A DNA stretch of 64,000 bases from Planctomycetaceae bacterium (GTDB lineage: Bacteria; Planctomycetota; Planctomycetia; Pirellulales; Pirellulaceae), in assembly GCA_016794985.1 (NCBI GenBank), contig JAEUIQ010000019.1, positions 1 to 64,000 of the forward strand. Reading direction: 5' to 3'. The position numbers and the translations under genes were made by a program. The stretch's first letter is position 1. Each line of letters begins with the position of its first letter. Below the pieces are notes generated by a model that saw nothing but the letters and a program-made list of their open reading frames with translations, was not told the origin of the DNA and did no database searches. This document shows, one piece after another, positions 8,758 through 18,234 of this stretch.

Positions 8758-8959
8758 TCGCCAGTTCAAGATTTGAAGTGTTTCTATGTTCTTCTGTCGG
8801 TAGTCTCGAGATAATCCTGCGCCACCGCCCAATAAGTGATTTACGTCCGACCGCGCTTCATGTTGAAATTCTGCTATGCTACTTCGGATGACTTGGCATC
8901 CACGACCTTAACTGCAAACAATGCCTGATCTTAGGCCCGACGAAATTACCGAGAGCACC

Positions 8960-11900
8960 ATGACGACGTCCGCAAACAAGCCAGTGATTTTTTTGGCCTT
9001 TGCCAACGACCGCGACGACCATGTCGATTATTTGCGAAACTTGCCGGAAGAGACTCGGCGACTGCGCAGCGTGTTGGAGCGAGCCGAACAAGCAGGGCTA
9101 TGCGAGGTCGTTGTTCGCACGAACTGCACGGCGGACGACATCTTTCGCGTCTTTCAAGATGCGAAGTACCGCAATCGAATCGCGATCTTTCATTACGGCG
9201 GCCACGCCAATGGCTATCAATTGTTGCTGGAGTCAGCGGATGGCCGAACCGCCACGGCTTCCGCTGGTGCACTCGCGGCCTTTTTGGGCCAGCAACAGGG
9301 ATTGCAGTTGGTGTTTCTAAATGGCTGCGCGACCCAAGGGCAAACGCAAGCTTTGTTGGAGGCCAACGTCTCCACAGTCATTTCCACTTCGCGAGCGATC
9401 GACGATCTTGTGGCAACCGATTTCTCCAATCGGTTTTATCAAGGTCTGGTGGGCGGAGCCACCATTCGCACCGCATTCAAAGAATCGGAGGCCAGTATTC
9501 AAACCGTCAAGGGTGCCAACACTCGCGCCTTGTACTATGGCCAACAACGAAAGTCCACGGTCGCGATTGACGAAGATCGCGTTCCATGGAACTTGTACAC
9601 TCGCGAAGGCTCCGAAGAGTTGGCTCAATGGAATCTCCCCCAGGCCGCCAACGATCCATTGTTCGGTTTGCCCGCAGTGCCGGCGATCGATTTGCCAGAA
9701 AGCCCCTTTCGACATCTCAACCGCTATACGGAATCGACGGCCGAAGTCTTCTATGGACGTGGCCATCAGATTCGCGAAATGTACGACCGGCTCACCGCAA
9801 CCGGTACGGCACCCATTATATTGTTTTACGGTCAATCAGGAGTAGGTAAATCATCGCTCCTCGATGCGGGAGTCTTGCCACGATTGAAACGAGACCACGA
9901 TGTTGTCTACCTAAGGCGCGGCGCGGACGGGTTGGTTGAAACATTGAGATCCGCCTTTTCCAGTGACCCCGGCAACGGCTCCATCAAGTCTGCTTGGTTG
10001 GCTCAAGAACAACTGCGGCAAAAACCGCTGGTCATATTCTTGGATCAGATCGAAGAAGTCTACACTCGTCCATTAACGCAGCATCCTCGCGAGTTGGATG
10101 ACTTGCTTGCGGTTGTGAAAGAAGTCTTCGGGGACTCACGACAACGGCCCCATGGCAGGTTGGTGCTGGCTTTTCGCAAGGAATGGCTGGCGGATATCGA
10201 GTCGCGTCTAAAAGATCATGAGCTATCTCGCACCAAAGTATTTCTCGAGCGTTTGGATCGACGAGGTATTCTTGAAGCGGTGCTAGGCCCGACTCGCACC
10301 CAACGACTGCAACATCACTACGGATTGACGATCGAAGCAGGCTTACCAGAGATTATTGCGGACGACTTGAACGAAGATCGTGATTCCGCCTTGGCCCCAA
10401 CCCTGCAAATTCTTCTGGCTAAAATGTGGGCCAAGGCGGTTGCCGTGAACCCGGCGCAACCACATTTCAGTCGGGATTTGTACCAACAATTGCGTCGCGA
10501 GGGCGTCCTGCTGGATGACTTTCTGACTCAACAGTTTTCCGCTATTCATTCGGAACAACCGCATACGGTTGAGTCTGGTTTGTTGTTGGATTTTTTGGCT
10601 TGGCATACAACGACTTTGGGAACGGCGGATCAACGTTCGTTGGCTATGCTTCAGCAGCAGTACCCGCATTTGCTATCGGACTTGCCCAAGTTGTTGCGGT
10701 CTTGTCAGGATCGGTATTTAATTACGGTTGCGACTGGAGCAAGTTCGGACAGCCAAACGATGCGATTGGCCCACGATACGTTGGCGCCTTTGGTTCGTCG
10801 GCGGTTTGAGGAATCGGATCTACCGGGACAACGCGCGCTGCGTGTTCTAGAAAACAAAGTGAACGACCGAGATGGTGTGGCGACCGACAACCGCTTGGAT
10901 GAAACGGATTTGAATATCGTTGAAAAAGGTCGACTCGGCATGCGGAGTTGGAGCAAGGCCGAGCTGCAGTTGATCGAAGCGAGCCGCGCGACGTTGAAAC
11001 GAAATCGGCTGCTCCGGTGGGTTACTATCGCACTCCTAGCCATCATAAGTTTGCTTGGCCTAGCGTTTTGGCGTTCGGCGGAATTGGCCAGTCGCGAGCA
11101 GGCCAAGACCGAACAGGAAAAATTCACGCGTCAAATCAGCCAGCACATGGAGTCGGGCATTACGGAACGTGACCGAACCAACAACGTCCCCAAAGCAATT
11201 CACCATTTTCTGCGCGCTGAAAGCCTAGCGAGACAAAAAGCGGGCAACTCGCGAACCAAGGAAGAACATGACCAAGAGACCATCGTGGACGCAAGAATGG
11301 CGGCGATGTTGCTGTTGCGTGGAGCGACCCTGTCCGGCATTTTCGACATGGAAACTGAACTGAATGGGAAGTGGCCAATTGGAGGTGCGACACTCAATGA
11401 AACGGGGACACGGTTGGTCGCTTGGACGTTCATGCCGACGGTGATTCGGTCGGCACCTGATATTCGCGTGTTCGACACGCTCACCGGCGAATCGGTTGCT
11501 CCTCGTTTGTATCTATCGAAAGATAGTCGTTTTCCAACCCGCATCGAAAGCGTCAGTGTAAGTCCGGATGGAACTCGTGTATTGGCGCGCGACTTGGCGG
11601 GCAACTCTCGATTGTGGGATGTCACCAAAGGCCCAAATGACGCTCCGGTTCTCGCACAATTTCCGGAGAATGAAAACGCTCAAGTGGCCTTCGGTCAGGA
11701 TGGAAAGACCCTCTTCGTCGCGAAGCCCAACGAATGGATGATACTGGATTCCAATACCGGCCGCGTTCAACACTCGGCCCCGTTTTCTGGCGAAATCCTC
11801 ACGGAATGGCAACCGACACCCGACGGCCAGCATTTGTTGGGTTGGACCGATCAAGCGTTTTACCGTTGGCCGATTTCTAGCGAGCCGCCCGCCCTCATTT

Positions 11901-13168
11901 ATCAACCTAACCTAACATTTAATGTCCTGTGGGTTTCGGAGGATCACCGACAAGTGATTGTACTTGATTCTGACAATCGCATTCATCAGATTGACCCGAT
12001 CTCCAAACAGATCTCAGCGTTGAGTTTTGGAGACGTGCCCCTTGAGAATGCGGCCATCAGCGACGATCGCGGCTACTTGATCGTGACGAACTCGAATGGA
12101 GAGTCAACGATCATGAGCCTAACCGATCATAGCCAACGAATCCTAATTGGTTCTTCCGAAACACAAAGTGTCTCGATGCATGGCCTCAATCAACCAATAC
12201 TAACTCGCAACCAACCACCTGATGGACGAATAGTTCGTTGGCGACCAGATCCCGCGTCCGAATATCCGCAACATTTGGGTGTGTGCCAGATCCATCCAAA
12301 CGCGAGCGTCCAACGCAGTCGCGATGGAAGGCGTTTGGCGGCTTGGCACAAGAATCAACTTCAAGTTTGGGATATCGCAACAGGCGAACCGCTCACGTCG
12401 CCACTGTTTCACGAAGCCAAAATCGAGCAAGCAATCTTTAGCCGAGATTCGAATCATGTACTGAGCTGGAGTAACGGTGATGCCCTGGTAAAACTATGGA
12501 CACTGGAAAGCCGGTCGCCGTATGTCGCGCGTGAACGAGAGCCTGGTTCGGTGGTTGATTTGTCCAACATTTTGACCGCCGAACAAGTTGCGGCGGCGGT
12601 ACCAAGCCTAAAGTCCGATCGATTGGAGGGCGGAACTTTGAGTCCCGATGGCTCACGCATTGTGACGTGGGGAATAGAAGGACCGGCCCGTCTTTGGGAC
12701 GCGAAGAACGGCGAACCTTTGGCACCCGCCATGCAACTCGAAGTCGAAGTGGGAGGCGACATGCGAGTGGTCGCCGTTGGTGGTGCAGTGTTCGATGCCG
12801 ATTCGAAACGGGTGCTCACTTGGAGTAGTGAATTGCCACTACGTTCGTACGAACCTGTTTATCCTGTTTCCAAGTATCTGCGAGTCTGGAGCGGGCGAAC
12901 GGGTCAGCCATTGACTCCCAAGATTGGGCAAGTGCATTGGATCGAGAAAGCAGAATTCACGGGCGAGAACTCCGTCATGGCCGTATCCGATACATCGCTG
13001 TTCGAATGGTCGTTGAGTACGCCAAGTGAACTATCCATCGAGGATCAGATTCGAGACGCGGAAATCCGCACTGGAACGCGTTTTACAAACCTCGAAGAAT
13101 TCGAGTTCTTATCTGCACAAGAGTGGCAGGAGCGTCGCGATCGGGGGAAGTCGGGCCTTGAGCCATAA
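8960..13168 (+). CDS. CHAT protease - STAND ATPase - TM - WD40-like sensor protein
   Basis: A 1402-residue multidomain protein. Residues about 5-200 form a CHAT (caspase-like) domain with the catalytic pair His82 (FHYGGHANG) and Cys123 (FLNGCATQG). About 245-620 is a STAND/nSTAND-type NTPase: Walker A GQSGVGKSS (Lys297), Walker B VIFLDQIEE (Asp362), and an Arg-rich FRKEWLADIE region. A single transmembrane helix (about 685-705) leads into a charged helix and then a long beta-repeat region with WD40-like units (SPDGTRVLARD, RLWDVTKG, DGRRLAAWHKN, SPDGSRIVTWG). The layout matches signal-gated proteases of bacterial conflict and cell-death systems: C-terminal sensor, NTPase switch, N-terminal protease. 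The start at 8960 has GAGAG just upstream and precedes the CHAT domain; ATG 8921 is the alternative. It stands alone, with no obvious cleavage substrate beside it. Confidence 0.88.
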   Translation: MTTSANKPVIFLAFANDRDDHVDYLRNLPEETRRLRSVLERAEQAGLCEVVVRTNCTADDIFRVFQDAKYRNRIAIFHYGGHANGYQLLLESADGRTATASAGALAAFLGQQQGLQLVFLNGCATQGQTQALLEANVSTVISTSRAIDDLVATDFSNRFYQGLVGGATIRTAFKESEASIQTVKGANTRALYYGQQRKSTVAIDEDRVPWNLYTREGSEELAQWNLPQAANDPLFGLPAVPAIDLPESPFRHLNRYTESTAEVFYGRGHQIREMYDRLTATGTAPIILFYGQSGVGKSSLLDAGVLPRLKRDHDVVYLRRGADGLVETLRSAFSSDPGNGSIKSAWLAQEQLRQKPLVIFLDQIEEVYTRPLTQHPRELDDLLAVVKEVFGDSRQRPHGRLVLAFRKEWLADIESRLKDHELSRTKVFLERLDRRGILEAVLGPTRTQRLQHHYGLTIEAGLPEIIADDLNEDRDSALAPTLQILLAKMWAKAVAVNPAQPHFSRDLYQQLRREGVLLDDFLTQQFSAIHSEQPHTVESGLLLDFLAWHTTTLGTADQRSLAMLQQQYPHLLSDLPKLLRSCQDRYLITVATGASSDSQTMRLAHDTLAPLVRRRFEESDLPGQRALRVLENKVNDRDGVATDNRLDETDLNIVEKGRLGMRSWSKAELQLIEASRATLKRNRLLRWVTIALLAIISLLGLAFWRSAELASREQAKTEQEKFTRQISQHMESGITERDRTNNVPKAIHHFLRAESLARQKAGNSRTKEEHDQETIVDARMAAMLLLRGATLSGIFDMETELNGKWPIGGATLNETGTRLVAWTFMPTVIRSAPDIRVFDTLTGESVAPRLYLSKDSRFPTRIESVSVSPDGTRVLARDLAGNSRLWDVTKGPNDAPVLAQFPENENAQVAFGQDGKTLFVAKPNEWMILDSNTGRVQHSAPFSGEILTEWQPTPDGQHLLGWTDQAFYRWPISSEPPALIYQPNLTFNVLWVSEDHRQVIVLDSDNRIHQIDPISKQISALSFGDVPLENAAISDDRGYLIVTNSNGESTIMSLTDHSQRILIGSSETQSVSMHGLNQPILTRNQPPDGRIVRWRPDPASEYPQHLGVCQIHPNASVQRSRDGRRLAAWHKNQLQVWDIATGEPLTSPLFHEAKIEQAIFSRDSNHVLSWSNGDALVKLWTLESRSPYVAREREPGSVVDLSNILTAEQVAAAVPSLKSDRLEGGTLSPDGSRIVTWGIEGPARLWDAKNGEPLAPAMQLEVEVGGDMRVVAVGGAVFDADSKRVLTWSSELPLRSYEPVYPVSKYLRVWSGRTGQPLTPKIGQVHWIEKAEFTGENSVMAVSDTSLFEWSLSTPSELSIEDQIRDAEIRTGTRFTNLEEFEFLSAQEWQERRDRGKSGLEP

Positions 13169-13316
13169 GCCATATCGGCCTTTTCGAAGTGGCCTAGCCA
13201 TTCGATGCGGTTCACAGGAATCCATGGCGTCTAGCGCAGCCCGCGTTGTAATTGGATGCGAGCCTCGCGGACAAGAACGAAAAAAACTCGCCTGTCCTTA
13301 CGAAATATTCCTTTGG

Positions 13317-14762
13317 CTAGGAACAGGCTCCGGTGCCGCACAGTAATTTCTCGACCGCCTCCAATTGCACCTCGACGCGACTCGCCACATTCCGACCGTC
13401 GATCCATTTCAACAGTCCCGAATACGCTTCGGGACACACGGCGGTGCCACAGTCTTTCTCCAAGATAGCCAGTACTTTTTCTTGTGGCATGCCATCACGA
13501 TAGGGTCGTGCAGCCGTCAATGCTTCGAAGATATCAGCAACCATCAAGATTCTGGCTTCCAGAGGCAAACTAGACGACTCGATTCCGCGAAAGTAACCGC
13601 GCCCATCCCAGCGCTCATGGTGTGCCCCAGCAACGGTCGCCAACTCGCTCAGAGCAGGCACTTTGCTTAAGATTTCTTCAGTTAACCGCGGATGAGTTTT
13701 TACGATCGCGAATTCCTCGTCCGTCATCTTACCTGGCTTGTCGAGGATTCGATTCGAAATCCCAAGCTTTCCAAGGTCGTGCAGTAAAGCGGCGCGGCGC
13801 AGCGAAACGATGCGATCATCGGCCCAACCTATAGAGCGGGCGATACCCACCGAAATCTCAGCGACACCCTGAGAATGTTTGTATGTCCACGGACTCTTTG
13901 CATCCACCACATCACTAAATCCCTGGGCGACTCGATCCAAGAATGCTGCGTCGACCGAGAAACGCATTTGATCGGGTTCGAATACAACCAATTCAGTGAG
14001 CAAATTCTCGCAGCACATCATTCGTTGCAAAGATCGTTCCTGGCAACTGCGTAAGAACGCTCGGCAGAGCGCCGGCTCGAACCATGTCCCGCAGCGCTGC
14101 TTGACCACTTCTTTGGCAGCGATTAATCCCATTTCACGCCAAAACACTTCAATCGTTTGCGAGATGTTTAGGATTCTCCCCAATTGAGAAATTTCGTGCC
14201 CTTTCTTCCCAAGCGGGTAGCCCTTTCCATTCCAGTGCTCATCTAGATCCAAAATAGCCTGTGCCGTTAACTCGCTGAATCCGAGACGGCGTGCGATCAT
14301 CGCCCCTCGCTCGCAACGAGTCTTGATAAGATTCTTGGTACCTTCCGGTCCTTGTTTTGCCAAGGCGAGCATGCGTGTGAGTTTATCCCAGGTTCGTCCT
14401 TCTGGACTCACTTGTGAAACCACATACCGCACGTTGTTCCACAACGATTGCCAGTTAACCGTTTTGAACTCGCGTTTCACCACGCGGTCATCCGCTGCGA
14501 ACAAGTAGCTGACTTTGGACGCATTACTGGAACAACCCAAGTCTTTAAGTAGGAGAGCATAAAACAAGGCAGATTTTTCCTCGGCCCCAATTCCAATCTG
14601 ACTGGCGAGATGCATTCCGATCCAACACGAGCGGGCAGCGTGTCCCGTTGGCTGTCCCTCTGTGAGGTCCAGAGCCGTGGACATGGCAGCAATGATCTCC
14701 GATGCGGAGATAAACTCGCCTTCGCAACCTTGCCGCTCTGCAGTAATCGATTCGACAAGCAT
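13317..14762 (-). CDS. HD-GYP-type phosphohydrolase domain protein
   Basis: A 481-residue protein with two HD-type modules. The C-terminal one has HSQGVAEIS, LLHDLGKLGISNRIL, TEEILSKV, AHHERWDGRGYF: the HD-GYP arrangement of cyclic-di-GMP phosphodiesterases, but with GYF in place of GYP. The N-terminal module looks degenerate: the HD pair appears as KD in LLLKDLGCSS, although DEHWNGKGYP remains later, so one module may be regulatory. There is no visible input or receiver domain. The start at 14762 has a good ribosome binding site (AAAGGTG, about 6 bases away); the upstream 35 codons of the open frame are unlikely to be coding. Role in c-di-GMP turnover is inferred from family only. Confidence 0.85.
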   Translation of the reverse strand: MLVESITAERQGCEGEFISASEIIAAMSTALDLTEGQPTGHAARSCWIGMHLASQIGIGAEEKSALFYALLLKDLGCSSNASKVSYLFAADDRVVKREFKTVNWQSLWNNVRYVVSQVSPEGRTWDKLTRMLALAKQGPEGTKNLIKTRCERGAMIARRLGFSELTAQAILDLDEHWNGKGYPLGKKGHEISQLGRILNISQTIEVFWREMGLIAAKEVVKQRCGTWFEPALCRAFLRSCQERSLQRMMCCENLLTELVVFEPDQMRFSVDAAFLDRVAQGFSDVVDAKSPWTYKHSQGVAEISVGIARSIGWADDRIVSLRRAALLHDLGKLGISNRILDKPGKMTDEEFAIVKTHPRLTEEILSKVPALSELATVAGAHHERWDGRGYFRGIESSSLPLEARILMVADIFEALTAARPYRDGMPQEKVLAILEKDCGTAVCPEAYSGLLKWIDGRNVASRVEVQLEAVEKLLCGTGACS

Positions 14763-14975
14763 TCTTATCACCTTTGTGTGCGAGGTCAGTTGGGGACCAG
14801 GAAAGGTAGCATGAGATACGCCGCATTCCTCATGCGGGAGGCGCTGTTCATTACTCGCATTAGGCAAGAAGTATCGATTATTCGGGCTGTGCGGCTGAAT
14901 GCTACGGCAGTTGGAGCTATAGGGTTCGGCTCAACCGCTCGCACGATGTGAATCGAAGCACGATCAAATCCATCG

Positions 14976-15374
14976 TTAGTAGTATGTTTCGCGAAACCTT
15001 CGTTCGTCTTCAGCGCGTTCCCTCGCTCGCATCTCTTCGCGGATGGCGTCCATGTCTGGTTCGGGTTCCGGGGGACGCGGGGGCTCTAGCACGAAGAAGT
15101 ATCGCTCCGCCGTCGTGAACTCACCGGCGTGACTGCAGTTATTGCGTTCGTAGAACTTCACTTCACTCGTGGAGACGCGGCGTTCCGACTGCACCGGCTG
15201 CGCCAAGCGCACGCAAGCGCCGCACGGTGCTGCTGGGTGCCCACTCGTCATGGCCAAAATCGAATTGCCTGCTCGCAATTCTTCCGCAACTAATTCCACC
15301 AGCGGTGGCGGAAACTCGGCTAGTTGTTTGGCGAATTCTGTGGGAATCAATCCATCATTCATGCTCGGCATCAA
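14976..15374 (-). CDS. Small soluble protein, unknown function
   Basis: A 132-residue protein that I do not recognise. The first half is compact (EFAKQLAEFPPPLVELVAEEL, AMTSGHPAAPCGACVRLA), the middle includes YERNNCSHAGEFTTAERYFFVLEPP, and the C-terminus is Pro- then Glu/Arg-rich (about 97-132), probably an exposed charged helix. Three cysteines and two histidines could bind metal, but this is speculative. Coding quality is good over the whole length. It lies upstream of the HD-GYP gene on the same strand with a gap of about 210 bases, in which I see nothing definite. Confidence 0.6.
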   Translation of the reverse strand: MMPSMNDGLIPTEFAKQLAEFPPPLVELVAEELRAGNSILAMTSGHPAAPCGACVRLAQPVQSERRVSTSEVKFYERNNCSHAGEFTTAERYFFVLEPPRPPEPEPDMDAIREEMRARERAEDERRFRETYY

Positions 15375-15413
15375 TGCTTTCCTATCGTTGTGTGGGACTT
15401 CGTTGATCAGGTT

Positions 15414-15743
15414 TCAGTCGCGGTACCAAATTATGAAATCAAACGCCGGTGGCCGCACTTCAAGTTGCCTCAGCATATTCAGGATTTGGGCGCCGTGATG
15501 GGTAGCGTGTCCGCACAATTGCAACAACGACCCCAATACTCGAAAATGGAGAACCGGGCCTCCGGGTGTTACTCGGACGATTCGCTCAGCCGCATTTTCA
15601 TCAAGTTCGGCACAGACCTAATCCAGTGGATCGGCGGCAAGCGGTGCACAGAACTGGAGCAAGCGGTGGTTGGCCCAATCATTGTGGTCAAACAGAGCTT
15701 GGATGATGGAGACATGTTTCACCGAGCGATTGTCGAACATCAT
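15414..15743 (-). pseudogene. Decayed DinB-family gene
   Basis: The minus strand from an ATG at 15743 reads IIQALFDHNDWANHRLLQFCAP, the hallmark N-terminal helix of DinB/YfiT-like four-helix proteins, and then meets a TAG at 15618. The same frame resumes with AAERIVRVTPGGPVLHFRV, HATHHGAQILNMLRQL and ends at FIIWYRD with a TGA at 15414; this is the typical DinB C-terminal half with the HATHH metal-site helix. The whole is about 109 codons against roughly 150-165 for the family, so about 50 central residues are missing next to the stop. An internal deletion with an in-frame stop is the simplest reading. Confidence 0.7.
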
Positions 15744-16076
15744 TTGGGGGTCCAGCCAACTTTTCCAAAACCATTTCCGAATCACTTGAACCAACAAGCT
15801 GGCGACTTCTTCTTGGTTCACCTAAACTTCAATTGCAGGCTTGGAGTCTGAACAATACTCAAACGTCGCAGCAAAGCCGATGTTCTGCCCACGGAATTCG
15901 AAAGGTTTGCCGGCCGTAGTCTCTTGAATTCGGACTCCATAACCATAATGCTGGCGATTCCCTGTTTAAACGCGGGACAACCCCTTGCGATTTTTCTCGC
16001 GTCTGGTTGGAATCCTCGAAGCGTCGTACGATATAGTCTCGTTACGGTCAAGCTCCATCAACAGGAACTAGTCAAA
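15744..16076. other. Gap with possible gene relic
   Basis: No intact gene. On the minus strand a frame at about 15744-15960 reads RQHYGYGVRIQE, GQNIGFAATFEY, SDSKPAIEV, a TAG at 15824, then NQEEVASLLVQVI, joining the DinB relic. The pattern GYG..., GF...TFEY, NQE resembles the end of serine beta-lactamase-like hydrolases, which suggests a second decayed gene, but the similarity is weak. The gap separates this relic from the divergent gene at 16077. Confidence 0.3.
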
Positions 16077-17147
16077 ATGGTTTTCGGATTTGGAAAAAAG
16101 CCGGCTCAAAAAACCTTCAAGCACCGGGTCGCTGAGTTCTGGAAATGGTATCCACAAGTCGCGGATCGCTTCTTTCAGACGATTGAACGCAAGCAATGCG
16201 AATCGCTGGCGGGAGAAGTCTCAAAGTTCATGAATTCGACTTTGCCCGACATGGCTTGGGTGTTCGGCCCCGGCGAAGGCGGTGGCCATTCGTTCACGGT
16301 CTCAGGTGAAGGCGTGGTTGCCAAGCAATTGCTCGCCGAGTACTGGTTGTCTCGCGCTGTGTCGATCCCACACTGGACGTTTTATGGGTCGCGGCAACCA
16401 TCCGACATCGAGCACTTGAAAGGGATGGCCATTCGTTTGGGAGAACACGAGTCGATAGACTCCGATTCATTCCTTATTCGGACCGATGTGGTTGCCGACG
16501 AGGAAAAAATTGACATCGTTGCCTGGCATCCCGCACTGAAACTTGTACCTGAGGAAGACCATTATCAAATCTTTTTCTTGCTGTTGGATGAAGCCCTCGG
16601 CGAATTCGGCACGGAGATGTGGCTGGGTGAGATCAAAATCGAACCTTTCGAAACGGGAACGGGTGTCATTTCGCTTACCGAACTACCCGCGAAAATCCAG
16701 CAAGTGAATCATTACTATCAATGGAAAAAACTACCGCCGCTACATTCTTATTCTGTTTACGAACTCAACGAACAAACATCAACCCCGCGCGGCGACACTT
16801 TGGTCGGCTCCACTTGTATCCCTCGGGTTATCTTGGAGTTCCTGAACAAAGGCCGCATCGAAGACAATCCACTCGAGGGTACGGGTGCCGAATTTGCTTA
16901 CCTAGCAATCGACGGCTCCGTGTTTCCTCAAGGTGAACAGACCGCGGTGCGAAGTAATATTGAAGATGTGGTGAGCGACGCGTTGGTCAGTGCCGCCAGT
17001 GGTCGAACCCTAGACGGTGCCTTCGGTTTTGAAAAAAGCTACATCGATCTTATCTTGTTCGATGGTGACGAAAGTCGAAAAATCATTCATAAAGTACTGG
17101 ATGGTTTACAACTTCGTGGTCGGGCGACAATCGAACATTTGGCGTAG
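16077..17147 (+). CDS. Conserved-looking protein, unknown function
   Basis: A 356-residue soluble protein without signal peptide or membrane helix. I do not recognise the family. It opens with MVFGFGKKPAQK, followed by an EFWKWYPQVADRFFQTIE helix; the middle contains SRAVSIPHWTFYGSRQP and EDHYQIFFLLLDEALGEFGTEMWLG, and the C-terminal half ends in an alpha/beta region (SYIDLILFDGDESRKII). The layout suggests two related alpha/beta modules. The start is the ATG at 16077; the open frame extends upstream to 15924, but that part overlaps a relic region and has no ribosome site. Neighbours give no clue. Confidence 0.7.
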   Translation: MVFGFGKKPAQKTFKHRVAEFWKWYPQVADRFFQTIERKQCESLAGEVSKFMNSTLPDMAWVFGPGEGGGHSFTVSGEGVVAKQLLAEYWLSRAVSIPHWTFYGSRQPSDIEHLKGMAIRLGEHESIDSDSFLIRTDVVADEEKIDIVAWHPALKLVPEEDHYQIFFLLLDEALGEFGTEMWLGEIKIEPFETGTGVISLTELPAKIQQVNHYYQWKKLPPLHSYSVYELNEQTSTPRGDTLVGSTCIPRVILEFLNKGRIEDNPLEGTGAEFAYLAIDGSVFPQGEQTAVRSNIEDVVSDALVSAASGRTLDGAFGFEKSYIDLILFDGDESRKIIHKVLDGLQLRGRATIEHLA

Positions 17148-17256
17148 ACTCGTGATTTAAGCGATAACTTTCGAAGTGAAACGATGTCTGAATCATTCCT
17201 CGCGAAGCTAGGCTGTTTATGGGGCTTGCTCGACTACGACAGTTTATGGGTGGAAC

Positions 17257-17274
17257 GCGGCAGCTGCCTGCCGC
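17257..17274. other. Perfect short hairpin between convergent genes
   Basis: GCGGCAG and CTGCCGC form a perfect 7-bp stem with a 4-base loop, placed between the convergent genes ending at 17147 and 17294. No T-run follows on either strand, so it may stop or shield transcripts only weakly. Confidence 0.45.
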
Positions 17275-17293
17275 AGTCCTGGGGATTCACCTT

Positions 17294-18229
17294 CTATCCG
17301 TGAAGCGACAATCGTGCGGGGAACGGCATTGTGGCGCCCGGTTGGGTGCAAACATAACTTGCGACCGCGATAGCTTGACGGTTGATCAATTCAACATCGT
17401 CACCACGAAGCAGTCCCAAGACCATCGATGCGGTATAGGCATCACCGGCTCCAACCGTATCCACCACCTGAACCCGTTGGCCAGGCAACTCGCTCCATTT
17501 CCCTCCAGAATACAAAATTGCTCCCGCCTCGCCTTTGGTTAACGAAACCGAGTGCAGCGAAAACATCTGCGCCAGTTGAACGAGAACCTCTCGTTCGGAC
17601 CCAGAGCAATTGCAGACACCTGCCACAACCGGCAACTCTGCCTCATTGAGCTTCAGTACATTAGCCAATGCCAAAGATTCGCGAATCAACGAAGCGTCAA
17701 AATAGGGAGCTCGAAGGTTGATATCCAAGACGCGAAGAGACTCGCGCGGCACTTGCGTAACGAAACGACGAATTGTCTCTTTTGACTGAGCACCACGTTG
17801 CCCCAAGGTTCCAAAACAGACCGCATGACATTGCCCAGCCAGAGTTTCTAATTCCGCCGACCACGACAAAAAGTCCCATGCCGATGTCGGATCAAACACG
17901 TAGGAAGCCGCGCCAGTCGCGTCTAACTTCACCGTGACTCGACCGGTTGCAGCAACCTTCGTTTGGAGCGCGTTCGTGGCAACACCACGCTCTTGCAACG
18001 CGTGGCGGCCTCGATCGCCGTAAGCGTCACTGCCGACCGCTCCAACGAAATGAACTGTCAGTGTCGTGCCTCGCTCCGTGCTCCAATGCTCGTTCGCCGA
18101 GCGAACCACGATATTTTTGGCCAATTCGGCAGCGCTACAGGCAAAATTGCATGGAGCACCGCCAAACCGCTCTTCGTCCGGGAACACATCCCATAAAATT
18201 TCGCCGATGCCGATGATGTTGATGACCAT
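17294..18229 (-). CDS. PfkB-family carbohydrate kinase (fructokinase-like)
   Basis: A 311-residue ribokinase/PfkB-family sugar kinase. It has the N-terminal GIGEILWDVFP, GGAPCNFACSAAEL (sugar-binding GG motif) and the C-terminal DTVGAGDAYTASMVLGLL with the catalytic Asp and anion hole. The opening is close to that of bacterial fructokinases, though mannose or other sugars are possible. The start at 18229 lies only 5 bases after the symporter stop, so it is the last gene of the 20610-to-17294 operon; this suggests that it phosphorylates a sugar brought in by that symporter. The alternative upstream start would lie inside the symporter gene. Confidence 0.88.
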   Translation of the reverse strand: MVINIIGIGEILWDVFPDEERFGGAPCNFACSAAELAKNIVVRSANEHWSTERGTTLTVHFVGAVGSDAYGDRGRHALQERGVATNALQTKVAATGRVTVKLDATGAASYVFDPTSAWDFLSWSAELETLAGQCHAVCFGTLGQRGAQSKETIRRFVTQVPRESLRVLDINLRAPYFDASLIRESLALANVLKLNEAELPVVAGVCNCSGSEREVLVQLAQMFSLHSVSLTKGEAGAILYSGGKWSELPGQRVQVVDTVGAGDAYTASMVLGLLRGDDVELINRQAIAVASYVCTQPGATMPFPARLSLHG

Positions 18230-18234
18230 ATGTT

